A stretch of 64,000 bases of DNA from Tetracentron sinense (taxonomy: Eukaryota; Streptophyta; Magnoliopsida; Trochodendrales; Trochodendraceae): contig CM026554.1 of NCBI GenBank assembly GCA_015143295.1, positions 28,285,531 through 28,349,530 on the forward strand, in the 5' to 3' direction. How positions within the stretch are numbered: position 1 is the stretch's first letter; every line of letters begins with the position of its first letter. Under the pieces are notes generated by a model. That model was not told where the DNA came from, ran no database searches, and saw nothing but the letters and a program-made list of their open reading frames with translations. This document shows, piece after piece, positions 10,150-22,100 of the stretch. The position numbers were made by a program, and so were the translations under genes.

Positions 10150-11752
10150 ATCTATGATTGAAGCTACAACAATTATTATAGATATGATCACTCTATCAAC
10201 AATTTTTCTAGTCAATCTATCAAAGATATGTAGTTTGTTGAATTTTTAATATGAAATTCAACAACCTAGTTTTAGTAATACGAAGCTCTCAAAATCTAAC
10301 CCCCAACCCAATTGAAGCTATAGAACTAATCTCACCCAACTTCACTAATACAAATTAGATGAAATCATGAATCAAGCAAGAAGAAATCAGTAACAACAAT
10401 TGTAAGCGGCCAATTTACACCATTACAAATTGGGGAACCTTAATTTGGAATATTAAAATATTGCTAAATTTGGATTCGGTACATATTCTAATTCAAGGGA
10501 AGAATAGTAATCCTAGAGCAAACCAATGGTAAGGGAAAATAGTCTAAATTAGAAAGTCTAGATAAGAGATTCGGTTATGTTAAAGACATGTTTAACACCT
10601 TAGACACCCGTAAAAGGTGATTATTTACTCCCTAAACCTACTTTAGACTAAATTGAAAACCGAATTATATTTCCTGAATTAAAACATGATAATATGGAAT
10701 CATTCTTAAACTATGAAACCTGCTCAACAAGTAATCACTTGGATTGGAAACATTCTAAAGATGAAAACAATTCAAATTAAAGGCACATCATTAAATTAGA
10801 AACATCCTCATAGTCAATTTTCCTACTCCACCTAATGTAGAAGCAAACAAAGTTTTAAAATAAGAAAAACAAATACAATGAATAAATATTATCAGCAATA
10901 GGAAACAACTTTAAAAAAAAAAAAAACTAATTAAAGTTTTTACCTATGATAGCTGAACCCTGTCTAGGAATGCACTTAAGCCAAGCTAGCTCGACGGCTT
11001 GACTCAACTTTGCTCATTTGAGCCAAGCTCAAGCTAGCATTTCAGGCTCGAACAAATCAAGCCAAGCTTTTATTTGAGCCCAAATATTTAAACGAGTCAA
11101 GCTCAAGGCAGGCCCTTCAGCATGGCTCGTTTAGGGCTCAATTCGGCTCAATATATATATATATATAACATTTTTTGGTAATATTATTTATATTGATACA
11201 AAATATTATTTTAAAACTTTCTTTGTTATAGATTGTAATTATTTTTAATTTATAATAAATAAGTTTAAGAGATAATAATAACAAAAAATGTTAAGAAGTT
11301 AAAAACACAAACTCTAATCTAATACTCTAGTCCTTGAATCGAGGGACTATTACCGAATCTTATTTTCGTACATAAATAATTAATCAACCTGCTATAAGAC
11401 TGTCATCCAATAGTCTCCAATAAAAGTGTACTCCTTTGACTGGTCCTCCATAAATTCATCTTTATATTGCTTAAAAGATCTCTAAAAAGAATGAATTTGT
11501 AATTTGTATCTTTAAAATTCTCCATAGAGATTAAAAAAAAAAGAGAATAGAGTAGAGAGAATGGAGAAATAGAGCTTCAAAAGTGAGTCTAAAGACTAAT
11601 AAAAATAAATTAACTGAATTGAGTTTGGTCTGAGAATGTGCCTTGTAAAATTGGGTAACTGCTCCTCTTTGTCGGAGATTACAAACAAGTGAACAACAAA
11701 GACTGGCCATTGTTAAATTTTGCATAATAAAAAATTGGGACTTTTCTTTATA
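10150..11752. other. Intergenic, no supported gene
   Basis: AT-rich sequence without convincing coding potential. A segment at about 10975-11160 repeats GAGCC/GGCTC and CAAGCT motifs, as in common plant hAT-like MITE fragments, and is followed by a TA microsatellite. Both ends of such an element could not be defined. Confidence 0.5.
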
Positions 11753-12902
11753 TTAAAGGAAGGGTGCTACTACGAGCACACCATTATTTACTGACTGGGC
11801 ACCGAACTCAAAATTACTTCTACACACCATACAAATCATCTTCTTTTTATTATATCTTCAGCAGAAAATGTCGACAATCTCTAGTGTAGACATTTGTCTC
11901 TCTCATTCTCCAGAAGTTCTCCATGACAATCTTGATATGGGGTTGTCTATTAGCCCTCCCAACTGGTCATTAATGATCTTCTCAGCGAATATCCCTGGTC
12001 AATTTGTTGAACTCCTCAATGAAGCGTTCACTTCAATAACCGAATTCTCCAATCCGACAATCCCACCCCAGATAATCTCCTCAGGTAAGCTAGTCGTGCT
12101 TCTGTTATAGAATACGGCTTTGAGTTTGAATCCCGCGTTCAAGGTTGATTTACTTTTTCACTTGTTTTGTTGCTTGGATTTCCAATTCAACTAATATGTG
12201 ACTTGGACATGCTTTACTCCTTAAAGCTACTTGTTTGGTGTTTCTTGGTGTTTCCCAAGATGAATTTGTTATCTCGGTGGGTGATGGTGATGATAAAATC
12301 GATTATGCACGTACGTTTTTGAAATCTCATGACATGGATCTCATCTGTGCAATGAAATGTGTGTTGGGTAATCTTGATGGTATGGCTTGGTGAATCGTGT
12401 CTAAGGCTTAAAGCCTATTGTTATGCCTTGAAGGGTTGTCAATGATAATGAGAACATGGTTTTGATATATTTCGGATGTATGATGTGTCATGGCATGTGT
12501 TAAAGCCTTAAGGATAATTTCTTAAGTTAGGGGTGTTTGTGATGAAAGAGTAAGAGTATATAAATACTCTAAGTGTCAAAAGAGGTTATGTCTTAACATA
12601 TACCCTCAACTTTAAGAAGCTCCAGTTTTTTCACCGTTGCTCGGAATCGAATGATTCTTGAACCTTTATAAATGTATTGAAACCCTCTTCGAGGTTTATG
12701 TTTATCATTTTTCCAGACCATTCGGCTTTAGAGCCCATTTCTGTAATTAAAAACTTAGAATTATGATTTGTCTATTAGACACAAAATTGTTTCCCTTTGA
12801 ATGATGAGTCCAATGCAAGTTGAATCGTCAAAATCCGATGAACGAGTAAACAATTATGGCCAAATTACCAAAGTGGAAAAATCTGGAAAGTTTATGTGAA
12901 AA

Positions 12903-13031
12903 TTACGATGTTTCGTAAACAACCTACAAACAATTATAGAAAGCCTACGAACAATCATAGGAAGTCTACGAACGTTCGTAGAGTCCCAGAAACTGGGTAA
13001 ACTCACTGGAAAACCTACGATCGATCGTAGG
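12903..13031. repeat. Palindrome array in solo LTR U3, about 21-bp pitch
   Basis: The units are TTACGATGTTTCGTAA (12903), CCTACAAACAATTATAGA (12923), CCTACGAACAATCATAGG (12944), TCTACGAACGTTCGTAGA (12965), a different short palindrome CCCAGAAACTGGG (about 12986) and CCTACGATCGATCGTAGG (13014). Starts are 20-21 bp apart except for the last step. The array lies upstream of the LTR TATA box. Confidence 0.85.
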
Positions 13032-13484
13032 TGCGCGAATTAGTTTTTTTGTGTGAGATTTTTTAGGGTTTTAACCTTAGTAACCCAAACCGTTTGTTTA
13101 CCCACCCGCTCCCACTCTCAAACCTCGCTCTCATGGTTTGAGAGCGAATTTGTATAGAGAGCGCGGTTTCCATTTTCGGAAATTGCGATTTTCATATTTG
13201 TAAAGCTTGATGAGTGCGCAAAGCTCGATCTCCACGCTGGTCTCACCATTTTTTCAATACTGTAACTCATAAAACGAAGATAAACAGTGAAATCGAAGCT
13301 TTGGTAGAAATTTACATTTTTATCCTTCTTATGGGTCAATGCTTACCGAAAGACATAAAAAGTCTTTCAAAAAAAATAAACTACATCAATGCATGATGTG
13401 TTGTGACTTGTGTCAGTGTACATGAGTCATTTTCAACTCTTTTCAACTCCTTTTACATTATTTGTTTTCAACTTTTTTTAGCCT

Positions 13485-13645
13485 ACGTGGATGATAATTC
13501 ATTGCCAATTGAACTCTCCATGAGTTCAATCATACTCTGAGGCCAACACAATGTGTCTTTTAATCTTTACTAAGTGTGATTAAGATTCACTAATTTTTAA
13601 GGTTCAATAATATAACATTGAATTTTTTAAAAAATATTAAAATAT
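13485..13645. repeat. Half foldback element within the solo LTR
   Basis: AATTGAACTCTCCATGAGTT, then the AACACAATGTGTCTTTTAAT and GTGATTAAGATTCACTAA modules match the left arm of the family at 40-360. The right arm is absent. It interrupts the LTR between its palindrome array and TATA box. Confidence 0.5.
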
Positions 13646-14519
13646 TATTTATATATATACCGGCGCTCTAGAGGCGCTCTCGATCATATCCTAAATTAAA
13701 ATTTGACGCTCTCCCGCTCCTCCTCCCGCTCCCCGCTTTGGTTACTTAGGTTTTAACCCCTTTGCCTATAAATTAGGAGATTATTTTGGGGGTTTTGGGT
13801 TAACCTAAAACTAAAGGAGTTTTTAGAAGAAAAGGGAAAAGATTTTGGGGATTCCAAAGAGGGGTTTTGTTAGAGATCAAGTGGAGATCAAATTCAAGCT
13901 TCCACAAGCTTGGATCTTCATCCTCGAGTGTGGATATCCATTTTCAAGCTCAAGCTCGTGCTCAATCATCCTTCTAAGCTAGAATTTAATCTTTGCAAGG
14001 TAAGTACTACTACTACCTAGCTTTACTATGATACAAATAGTAAATGTGGGATTTTGAGTAACTAGATTATGATCAAATGAGTAACTAGGGGTTTATGATT
14101 TGAGGGTTTTTCAATAAAAGGATGAATATAGTATACTAGTATGTGAGTGTTATTATCTTTCAATAAAACCATGATTCTAAGTATGTTGTGATGAAATAGG
14201 CTTAATGGCCAAGAATGGTGTGATGAAATGCTATGAATGAGAATATCCCATGTTTTTGGAAATTGTTCAAGTATACTATGATAATAATATGTTTTGTAAG
14301 ACCATGTATGAAATGTTAAAAGTTCCTAAGTATATAGCGATAATCACAAGCACTCCACACACTCTATGTTTTGCATGACCACGGTTTTCTCATAAGTACT
14401 AGGAATTGAAACAAATAAATGAAATTCATAAGGAAATACAAGTACGATCTCATATGCATGATTACGGTGAATTGTCAAAGGATGTTGATAGCCCAGGATA
14501 GTTCGGGTGCTAACATCTT

Positions 14520-14835
14520 GCTCATAAGCTAAGATATAAGAAATTCTCATAAGTTGAAGGATCAAACAAGGAGGTTGGTAGCCCAGGGTTTTGCGGGCAC
14601 TAACCTCTTGCTCATAAGAAATTCTCATAAGTTGGTGGTTTGTCAAGGAGGTTAGTAGCCCAAGTTTAAGGGTACTAACCTCTTACTCACAAGAAATTCT
14701 CATAAGTTTGGTGGATTATCAAAGAGATTGGTAGTCTAGGTTTTAAGGATACTAATCTCTTGCTCACAAGAATCTCGAAACGAAATCTCATAAGAAATCT
14801 CACAAGAACTCATAAGCTCATAAGAACTCATAAGA
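14520..14835 (+). repeat. CTCATAAG-rich array in the transcribed part of the LTR
   Basis: The word CTCATAAG, or one-base variants (CTCACAAG), recurs about a dozen times, partly inside an imperfect repeat of about 80 bp that also contains GGTTGGTAGCCCAGG. The same word fills the corresponding part of the LTR at 37306-39143 (there as CTTATGAG on the plus strand). Confidence 0.75.
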
Positions 14836-15168
14836 ACTATAGAAGGTGTTTTGTTTTCCACGAGAGATAAGATTTTACGAATGATTCTCTATGTTGGTTT
14901 TAACATGATTTATGAACTGTATTCTTTTAAGTACTTGTATGTGATATTATTGTTGTTTTAACATTGTTAGCTAGTAGTTTGTATACGCTGAGTATTCCAT
15001 GCTCAGTCGTACATTTTATGTCGGCAGGTACACGTGTTCCCTTTAACATCTGTGTTCTGAGTCCTTAGATAGAGGAAGACTATGGTGAGGATGAGCCATA
15101 TGTGGAGCCAGTAGTAGAGCCTCAGGTGGAGGCAAGGGACTTAGACTATTGGCCCTATCAGGGTGACT

Positions 15169-15173
<5 letters not shown>

Positions 15174-15200
<27 letters not shown>
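15174..15200. repeat. GA microsatellite
   Basis: About 13-14 GA repeats in the U5 part of the solo LTR. Confidence 0.9.
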
Positions 15201-15203
<3 letters not shown>

Positions 15204-15784
15204 ATTACATTTTGTATTTTGATGAGTGGGCATGCCCACTCTTATTTTGGTTTAATTGTTGTATAAACTTGGAATACAGTTATATGTATAGAAAGAAAAT
15301 TTTAGTTCACGCTTTCGCACTGTATTATGATTCCGCTATGTTACACCTTGTGTATTTTTATCGGATGATTTGGTATCAGGTATAACATATCACGAACCAA
15401 AGTATCCCTAACTCCTAGGGGTTATTTTGGGTCGCGACAGAAAATGTGGACAGATAAGCAAGGCAACTGAGGTCTCAGTGCCATCTGCATGCACTCACCT
15501 AGAAGCATTAGGTCAATGGAGGTAACCAACTCAATATAGAGAGAAACAAGCTTCAAATAATTGACATTCAGAGATGCACTCCTTGATCTGGTTAACTATG
15601 AGAATAAGAGAGATGAATATCTACATTAGGGGTTGCCGGCATTTTCGGCCAAAGATGAAAGAGAAAGAAAATGGTGTGTGGTGTGTAGAAGTAATTTTAA
15701 GTTTGGTCTCCAATGAGTAAATATTGGAGTGCTCGTAGCAGCACCTTAAAGGAATTTCAAACAAAATTCAAAAGATTGTAGGAT

Positions 15785-16740
15785 TGGCCCTCTCTACAGG
15801 GTGTGGACTTTCCCTTTCCATAAAAATATACAGATTTTCCTCTCCATATAGAGGGTATGACCTAGCCTCGTCATACCAAGTTTTGTGGCAATAGGTATTA
15901 AACATAAATTTATGTGAAACTTCCTCTAAACGGAAGGGTAGGGCTGTAAACAGAGTGGATTAAGAGCGGATAGTGGCATATCCAAATTCGTATCCGATTA
16001 TATATTCGAATATCCGAATAAATATCCGGCGGATAGTGAAATATGATATTTTTATCCGATTCTAAGTAAAATATTCAAATTCAGATAGTATCCGAATTAC
16101 CCGATTACTTTAAAAAAATATAAATTAATATTTAAAAAATGTAAAAATATATAAATTTTTATTTAAAAATAGTAAATTAATATTTTATCCATCTTTATAT
16201 TAAAAATAAAAATTCAATGTATTAAATTATGTGGAAAATATATATTTTAAAGGTTATATTAGTTTATAAATTTAAAATATTATATATATATATAATTGAT
16301 CGAATATTTATCGGATCAGATGTACCAGTATCTGAATTCGCTCCACTGGATACTTATTGGGATATCCCACTAAACAGATTTAGATTCAGAAATAGATAAT
16401 ATCCACATCCGTATACAACCCTATGGAAGGGTATGAAGATGGGTATTAAACGTAAAATTTTGTGCAATTGCATCTCCATGGGAGAATGGCGGGAACGAGA
16501 AGTAAATATTGAAATAATTGTCTCTCCATACAAAAGGGCTTTCAAAAAGGGATTTAAACATTCAAATGGTATGCACGCCTTTTCACAAGGGGGGCATGCA
16601 GTAACGGAAATCAAACATTCAAATTGTATAAAATACCTCTTCAATGGAGGGCCTGGGAAACAACCATCAAATATTCAAATGGAATAAAACGACCTCTCCA
16701 CGAAGGGCCTATGACATTGAGTATCAAACATCTAAAGTCT
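15785..16740. repeat. Degenerate tandem repeat of about 57 bp
   Basis: Hairpin-like cores such as CCTCTCCATATAGAGGG, CTCCATGGGAG, CCTCTTCAATGGAGGG and CCTCTCCACGAAGGG recur with ATCAAACATTCAAAT spacers. The later copies are 56-59 bp apart (about 16577, 16635, 16691). The array is interrupted at 15940-16424 by a MITE. Its origin, perhaps an old LTR, is unknown. Confidence 0.6.
15940..16424. mobile_element. hAT-like MITE with 8-bp target duplication
   Basis: GGAAGGGT flanks it at 15932-15939 and 16425-16432. The termini AGGGCTGTAAACAGAGTGGA and TCCACATCCGTATACAACCC are roughly inverse. The interior is rich in ATCCGAATATCC-type words. The eight-base duplication fits hAT; it is non-coding. Confidence 0.7.
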
Positions 16741-17248
16741 AAATTTGTAATTAGCTAAATTTCGTATCCAAAAAAGACTCAAGTTATATTCTTGAGTCTT
16801 GTCCGTCCATATTAGTTTTGTTCGTGAAGATAAAGCTTGAAGAGGTGTAACTATGGATCAATATGCTTATAAGTTTGTTCTTACCACTTAAAATGGTAAG
16901 TGGCTTAGATATCTAGCTTATACATTTGGTGAATTGACTTAGAAAATTATTTTTACCGACTAGAGGCTTGACCATGATTATAGAGTTCCAGGCAAAAGTG
17001 CACAATGTGCATATTTGCAGACAAGTTAACTCAAGCTAGCGCTGTCTTGTTGCATGCAGTGAATTATCCTGGCTCGAGAAATTGCTCTTGGGTTTTAGAG
17101 TCTGTATTATCTGAGCAATTGCGGCAAGCCAATAACCATCTCACTAGAACGAGAGAAGGCTGGCTCGAGCAAAGTATTTTCGGGTTGTGATAGTGTAATT
17201 TCATAAAAAATTCCAATCAGGGGCAGAGCCAGAGGGTGAGGAGGGGCC

Positions 17249-17350
17249 ATACAATTGCATAACCACAATTAACAAGGGACACGGGTTGGCCTGTGGGTGT
17301 GATTGAACTCTCCCCGAGTTCAATCGTGATTAGTTGTGATTCAATCTCAA
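17249..17350. repeat. Right half of a foldback element
   Basis: CATAACCACAATTAACAAGG, GGGACACGGGTTGGCC and GATTGAACTCTCCCCGAG are the right-arm modules of the dispersed family. The rest of the region to 17.6 kb is AT-rich with no gene. Confidence 0.5.
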
Positions 17351-17970
17351 GTGGGTGCCCTTCAGTTTTTGAATTTTGTATTAAAAATATAGTTATTAAG
17401 GATTTAGAATTCTCTACTATTATAATAATCGTACTCTTTGGAATAAGTTATAACCTACAAGTCAACTCATTTCCCTTTTAAAATATAGTTAAAATTCACA
17501 CACCTTAACGTTAAGCAATTCAACCTTATTTAAAAAAAAATAAAAAATCTTAACTTTAATTTAATTTAAGGATAATCAGGGTAAAAGGGGAGTGTTTAAA
17601 GGGACACGAGGCTACGTCAGCCAGCGTTGGAGTGGGAACCTTTTGATTGCTCCGGCCCCCTCTGACGTCAGACCATACGTGAATGATTGATGAAAGGATA
17701 GATAAAGTCATAAAGATACTTTTCTATCCAAATAAAAAAAAAAATCATAAAGATACTTCTCCCCTATGCAATATGCATTAGGGGAGTATTAGCCACTCTC
17801 TCCTTTTGCACTCGCCCATTTTAGGCAAAGACAATGTTTTGTACCAGATAAATTGCGGGCCCCACTCCCACCCAAAAACACAAAAAAAAATAATAATTTA
17901 TTTGCCATTGGAGGAGAGGAGGGAAGAGTAGAGCCAGAGCCAGAGCCAGAGGCAGAGCAAACAAAATCAC

Positions 17971-18058
17971 ATATAAAGAGCAAGAGTGGACCACTATCCT
18001 TCCCCTCCGTTGGGACATACATTTCCCACTACACCCCAAGGAGGAGGAGGAAAATCAA
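17971..18058 (+). promoter_or_regulatory. TATA box and leader of the cathepsin B-like gene
   Basis: ATATAAAGAG at 17971-17980 lies about 85 bp before the ATG at 18059. The leader carries CCTTCCCCTCC and a GGAGGAGGAGG run just before the ATG. The region upstream has an imperfect CCAGAG repeat (about 17934-17958). Confidence 0.6.
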
Positions 18059-18237
18059 ATGGAGACATCTCCGCTGTATTTAGCAACTCTGCTACTTCTA
18101 GGGGCCTTCTCGTCATTTCAGTCGCAGGTACCAATACTTCTATTACAGTTTGTGAGGGGCTTGCAGCTTGCTCCATTATCTCAACCATCTTTGACTTCCT
18201 TTTCTATTCTCTTCTTCTTCTTGAGGTTTATTATTTC

Positions 18238-19132
18238 TGTAACGGATAAAATTCGTAAAATCAACTTAGCGTTGGAGAACGAGCTCGTTTTTGTTGTTTT
18301 GTTCACGAAAGTGACACGTGGACACGAGGTGGGGCCACGTGCTTAAAATAGAGGGGTCATACGTTGTCTGATGCACAACGTTCACGTTGTGCGCATTACG
18401 ACGTCTTTGTTCTCTTGTAGAACAACGTTTCCGTTGTGGCTTGACAACGTGCTCGTTGTCTGAAGCACAACGTAACCGTTGTACTCTTGACAACGTTTTT
18501 GTTGTATATGAACAACGAGCCCGTTGTCTCACCGACAACGATATCCTGGCTGTGTTTTAAGACATCAACACCGTAACCGAGCTCGAGTCAACAACGAGAC
18601 CGACTCGTAAGAGGAAGTGATCGGGAGGCGATCCATAATTCTGACAGGTGTGCCGAAAATACTGTTGCGTGCCGAAAGCACTGTCTTGGCATTTAATGCT
18701 GGTCACTTCTGCGTACTGTCCGATCCCGTTCGATTGGACGCTTAGGAGGCTCTCACGTGTGGTGCAACCGGCGGCAGATATGACTGACATATTTGGTAAT
18801 GAGTGCAAAACACGTGGTATGGACACCTATGGCCATCCATGGTCATCGATGGCCATACCAACCTTACCCTATAAATACCCCGTGATTTTTTAGTGCTTAA
18901 GAGTTAGTTGTTCATCACCCGTATTCGAGAGTATACGTGTCCAGTGCTTCTCAGAGCCTTGCGTAATTTTCAGTGCCTCTTTCAGTGTACTGCTCATCAT
19001 CTTCTACATCTACTGACTTTATCATCGGAGTACAGGTCAGGGTGTCACACCCTCCACTCCAACCTTCTACCGGTAAACCAGAGCGTGGGAGCAGCAGCTG
19101 ACGCGTGTCCTTTCCGGTATTTTCCCCTCACA
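18238..19132 (+). repeat. 5' LTR of the Tat element
   Basis: U3 begins TGTAACGGATAAAATTCG. An array of palindromes lies at 18375-18540. The TATA box TATAAATA is at 18870-18877, giving a transcription start near 18900. The LTR ends TTTTCCCCTCACA. Confidence 0.93.
18375..18540. repeat. Phased palindrome array ACAACG-N4-CGTTGT in Tat U3
   Basis: Units start at 18375 (loop TTCA), 18422 (TTTC), 18444 (TGCT), 18467 (TAAC), 18490 (TTTT, right arm TGTTGT) and 18512 (AGCC), with a half-site at 18535. A decayed unit ACGACGTCTTTGTTCT sits at 18398, on phase. Starts are 22-24 bp apart. The arms are constant while the four-base loops and 6-7-bp spacers vary. The 3' LTR has the same array, with one arm changed in the fifth unit. 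Confidence 0.92.
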
Positions 19133-19136
19133 AAAT

Positions 19137-19154
19137 TGGCGCCGTCTGTGGGAA
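19137..19154 (+). promoter_or_regulatory. Primer-binding site of the Tat element
   Basis: TGGCGCCGTCTGTGGGAA starts four bases after the LTR. TGGCGCCGT matches the 3' end expected for plant tRNA-Asp; the remainder matches less well. The same sequence follows the LTR of the second Tat relative at 48088. Confidence 0.75.
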
Positions 19155-19188
19155 ATAATAAACGAACCCCCCTTTGCTCTTTGTGATC

Positions 19189-22100
19189 ATGGCTGATCAG
19201 TCATCAGTGTTCGGGCGTGAGGATCAAACCCCTCAGGCTACTCCTTTTGTACCTTCTGTCGTGCACATCCCTGTGGTCAGTCCTACGTCTGGGCACCCAG
19301 AGAGGACCGTGCCTCCTCCTGTTGAGCTTTCTGTTTCTGATCGCATTTTGGCGATGCTGCAAATGCAGCAGTCTGCTCTGGATCAGATCACCAGGCAGCA
19401 GCAGTTGATGCAGGCAAGGCTGGAGGCGTTCGAGCATAGCAGGCTCGAGGTGGATGAGGTGCCATTGCAGAGGTCTTCCCTGAGACGTCAGTTTGACTTC
19501 TCTTCTTCTCCTTCTGCACCGGAGAACTGTGAAGCCAGGTTTGTGCTTCATCCTACTGAAGGGGATGTAAGGCAGCCTCAGGTTCGGGTAGAGCAGAGTA
19601 TTCCTTCAGATCGTGTAGATTTGCGAGAAGGGGCAGGGCGAGAAGACTTGAGAGGGGGTACTGGAGGTGCAGACGCCCAGAAGACTTGGGTGACTGTCAA
19701 GAAGGTGGAAGCTTTGATCGGTGCTCGTGTTAAGAGCATGAAGGGAGGGATTTCTGACCACTTTGCTCAGTCAGCAAATGATAACGTTGAGAACTCTCCT
19801 TTCACGGACGTCATCAATCAGTCATATACTTCTTCGAAGTTTATAACTCCGATCTTCCCCATGTACACTGGAAGGACGGATCCAGAGGAGCATTTGTTTG
19901 ATTTCAAACATGCGATGGCTGTTCGCAATCCAGATGATGACCTGTATTGCAAGGCTTTCCCCAACAGCCTGTCTGGGGCAGTGTCGAAGTGGTTTCGGAA
20001 CTTGCCTCCTGGTTCCATCAGTAATTTCTCAGAGCTCAGGTCAGCTTTCATTGACCGTTTCATCATCAATAAGAAGAAGAAAGCAGGTGCAGATACTCTC
20101 TTCTCGTTGAGGATGAAGCCGGCTGAATCCTTGACGGACTTCATTTCGCGTTTCACTGATGAAGTCCACAACATCGATAAAGTCGATGAAGCGAGCTGTA
20201 TCGCTGCTTTCAAGAATGATATCCCCAGGCATTCCGAGCTCTATAAGTCCTTGGCTCTTGACTATCCTGTCAAGATGGACGAGTTGCTGGTTCGTGCCAC
20301 CAAGTACGGAAGGTACGAGGAGGACATATCCGTTGTGCCGGTGCCGAAGCCCAGGACGAGAGTGGTGGATGTCGTGGAGAGGACACGCCAATCATCGAAG
20401 AGGAAGGAGAAGAAGCAGAGGTACGAGTCTTCATCATCTGAGGACTCGCCACCAAGGAAGCAGAAGGAGAGAGTAGTTTATGTGACTTAGCGGGATCAGT
20501 CGGATCGGCGTCCGCTGGAAAGAAATTTTAATCAGCAACAGAGTAGGGCGGAGAGACGTCCTAATGATCAACAGCAGGTGAGGCAGCAGTATCAGCCACG
20601 CCAGGTGCAGCCTCAGGTACAGCACGAGAGAGGCGTGCAGCCTAGTGAGCGGCGATCTTTTGCAGATCGAGCACAGCGCATCAATTTCACAGTCAGCCCG
20701 GCGACCATCATGAGGTCGATGGAGGATCAGCCGTACTTCGAGTGGCCGGCTAGGGCTGTGCAGGATGTTACATCGGGACCATGGGTGCATGAGTATTGTC
20801 ATTATCACAAGTGTCGTGGTCATCTCACCAACCGATGTCGTATTCTGATGGAGTACTTGGAGAGACTGGTTCAGGAAGGGTACTTGGGAGAGTATCTTGC
20901 TTCTGGCAACAGCGGCATGGAGCAAGCCAGGGAGCCGGTATCCCAGGCTCGTGGAGAAGAACCTGCCAGCAATCCAAGTACCAGTGGAGGAGCTCCCCGG
21001 GGCACGATCAATGTCATTTGTCGCGTGCAAGCGCCGGAAGCAGATGTGGAGAGGAACTTCAGGGCGAAGGCCAGGAAGCTGTCTCACGATGCTGCAGTGT
21101 GTCAGGTGCAAGTGCCTACCAGAAGCGTTGAGCAGACACTTACTTTCACCGATCGTGATCTGGCAGCAGTGATCCGACCTCACTATGATGCTCTTGTTCT
21201 CACCATGAGAATAGGAGATTTCGACATCAGGAGAGTGCTCGTGGATTCCGGGAGTGGAGCAGACATCTTGTATCTTCATGCTTTCACCCAGATGAAGCTG
21301 GATCCTTCCGTTCTCATCCCTGCTCAGACTCCGCTGTTCGGATTTGATGGCAGCTCGATGAAGCCTGTAGGCGACGTTGTCTTACCCGTTGTGGCTGGAC
21401 CCGTTGTCCTTCAGACCAGGTTCTCCGTTCTGGACGCGCCATCGCCGTACAATGCCATCTTGGGTCGTTAGTGGACCCATGAGATGAAGGCTGTCCCGTC
21501 CTCGTACTATCAGGTGTTGAAATATCCAACCCAGGATGGGCCTCAAGAGATCAAGGGTGATCAGTTGGCATCGCAGAAGTGCGATTTTTCTGCTTCCGTT
21601 GTGCCTTCATAGTAGTTACAGGTCGTTCCCGTTGTGGAAGAGAGCTCGGAAACATCCTTGTGCAGACCTTCCGTTGAGCCCACGAAAGCTGTTAATTTGG
21701 GAACGGAAGAAGAGCCAAAGGTGTTGCAGGTCGGGATGAGCTTGACAGCGAAGGAAGAGCTCGAGTTGCTGAGTTTCCTTAGGCAGAACCTTGATGTCTT
21801 TGCATGGTCTCACAAAGACATGACTGGCATCGATCCGAGTGTTATCTGTCATCACCTCAATGTTGATCCTGCTATCCCTCCAGTGAAGCAAAAACCTCGG
21901 AGGCTTGCTCCAGCTTATCATGATGCAGTGAACGAGGAGATCGACAAGCTGATTCAGTTTGGGTTCATTCAGGAGGTGCAGTACCCTGATTGGATAGCCA
22001 ATGTTGTGGCTGTGCCTAAGAAGAACGGGAAGATGAGAGTTTGTATTGACTTCACTGGTGTCAATAAGGCCTGCCCTAAGGACTTTTTTCCCATGCCAAG

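Larger units (their letters stand above)
11869..15439 (+). mobile_element. Solo LTR, Ty3/gypsy chromovirus type
   Basis: It starts TGTCGACAATC and ends GGGTCGCGACA, with the 5-bp target duplication GAAAA at 11864-11868 and 15440-15444. A TATA box (CCTATAAATTAG) is at about 13765-13776. It shares with the minus-strand LTR at 37306-39143 the end GGGTCGCGA, the CTCCTAGG motif, AAATAGGCT in U5 and the recurring word CTCATAAG, so both belong to related families. There is no internal region, so it is a recombination product. Its 3.57-kb length includes later insertions near 13.1-13.65 kb. The short open frame at its start is not a gene. Confidence 0.78.
11762..15745. mobile_element. Mutator-like MITE split by a solo LTR
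   Basis: A 9-bp target duplication TTAAAGGAA flanks it at 11753-11761 and 15746-15754. The left terminus GGGTGCTACTACGAGCAC is inverse to the right terminus GTGCTCGTAGCAGCACC, and the similarity runs for about 100 bp (both arms share AAAATTACTTCTACACACCA). Without the inserted LTR the element is only about 410 bp, mostly arms, so it is non-autonomous. Nine-base duplications and long arms are typical of Mutator-like elements. Confidence 0.82.

Noticed and set aside
11868..12110. Open frame with a GTAAGC donor, at first taken as a host exon captured by the Mutator-like element
   Set aside because: Its first bases are the start of the solo LTR, proven by the GAAAA duplication and TG...CA ends, so it is LTR sequence and not a captured gene.
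12085..12180. Possible fourth SINE (GAGTTTGAATCCCGCG box B-like)
   Set aside because: No matching box A, A-tail or target duplication was found.
16433..16687. 84-codon frame on the plus strand and its minus-strand counterpart
   Set aside because: Both lie in a degenerate 57-bp tandem repeat.
18375..18540. Regularly spaced repeats considered as a CRISPR-like array
   Set aside because: The units are short palindromes with 4-base loops and 6-7-bp spacers in a plant LTR; spacer length and context do not fit CRISPR.
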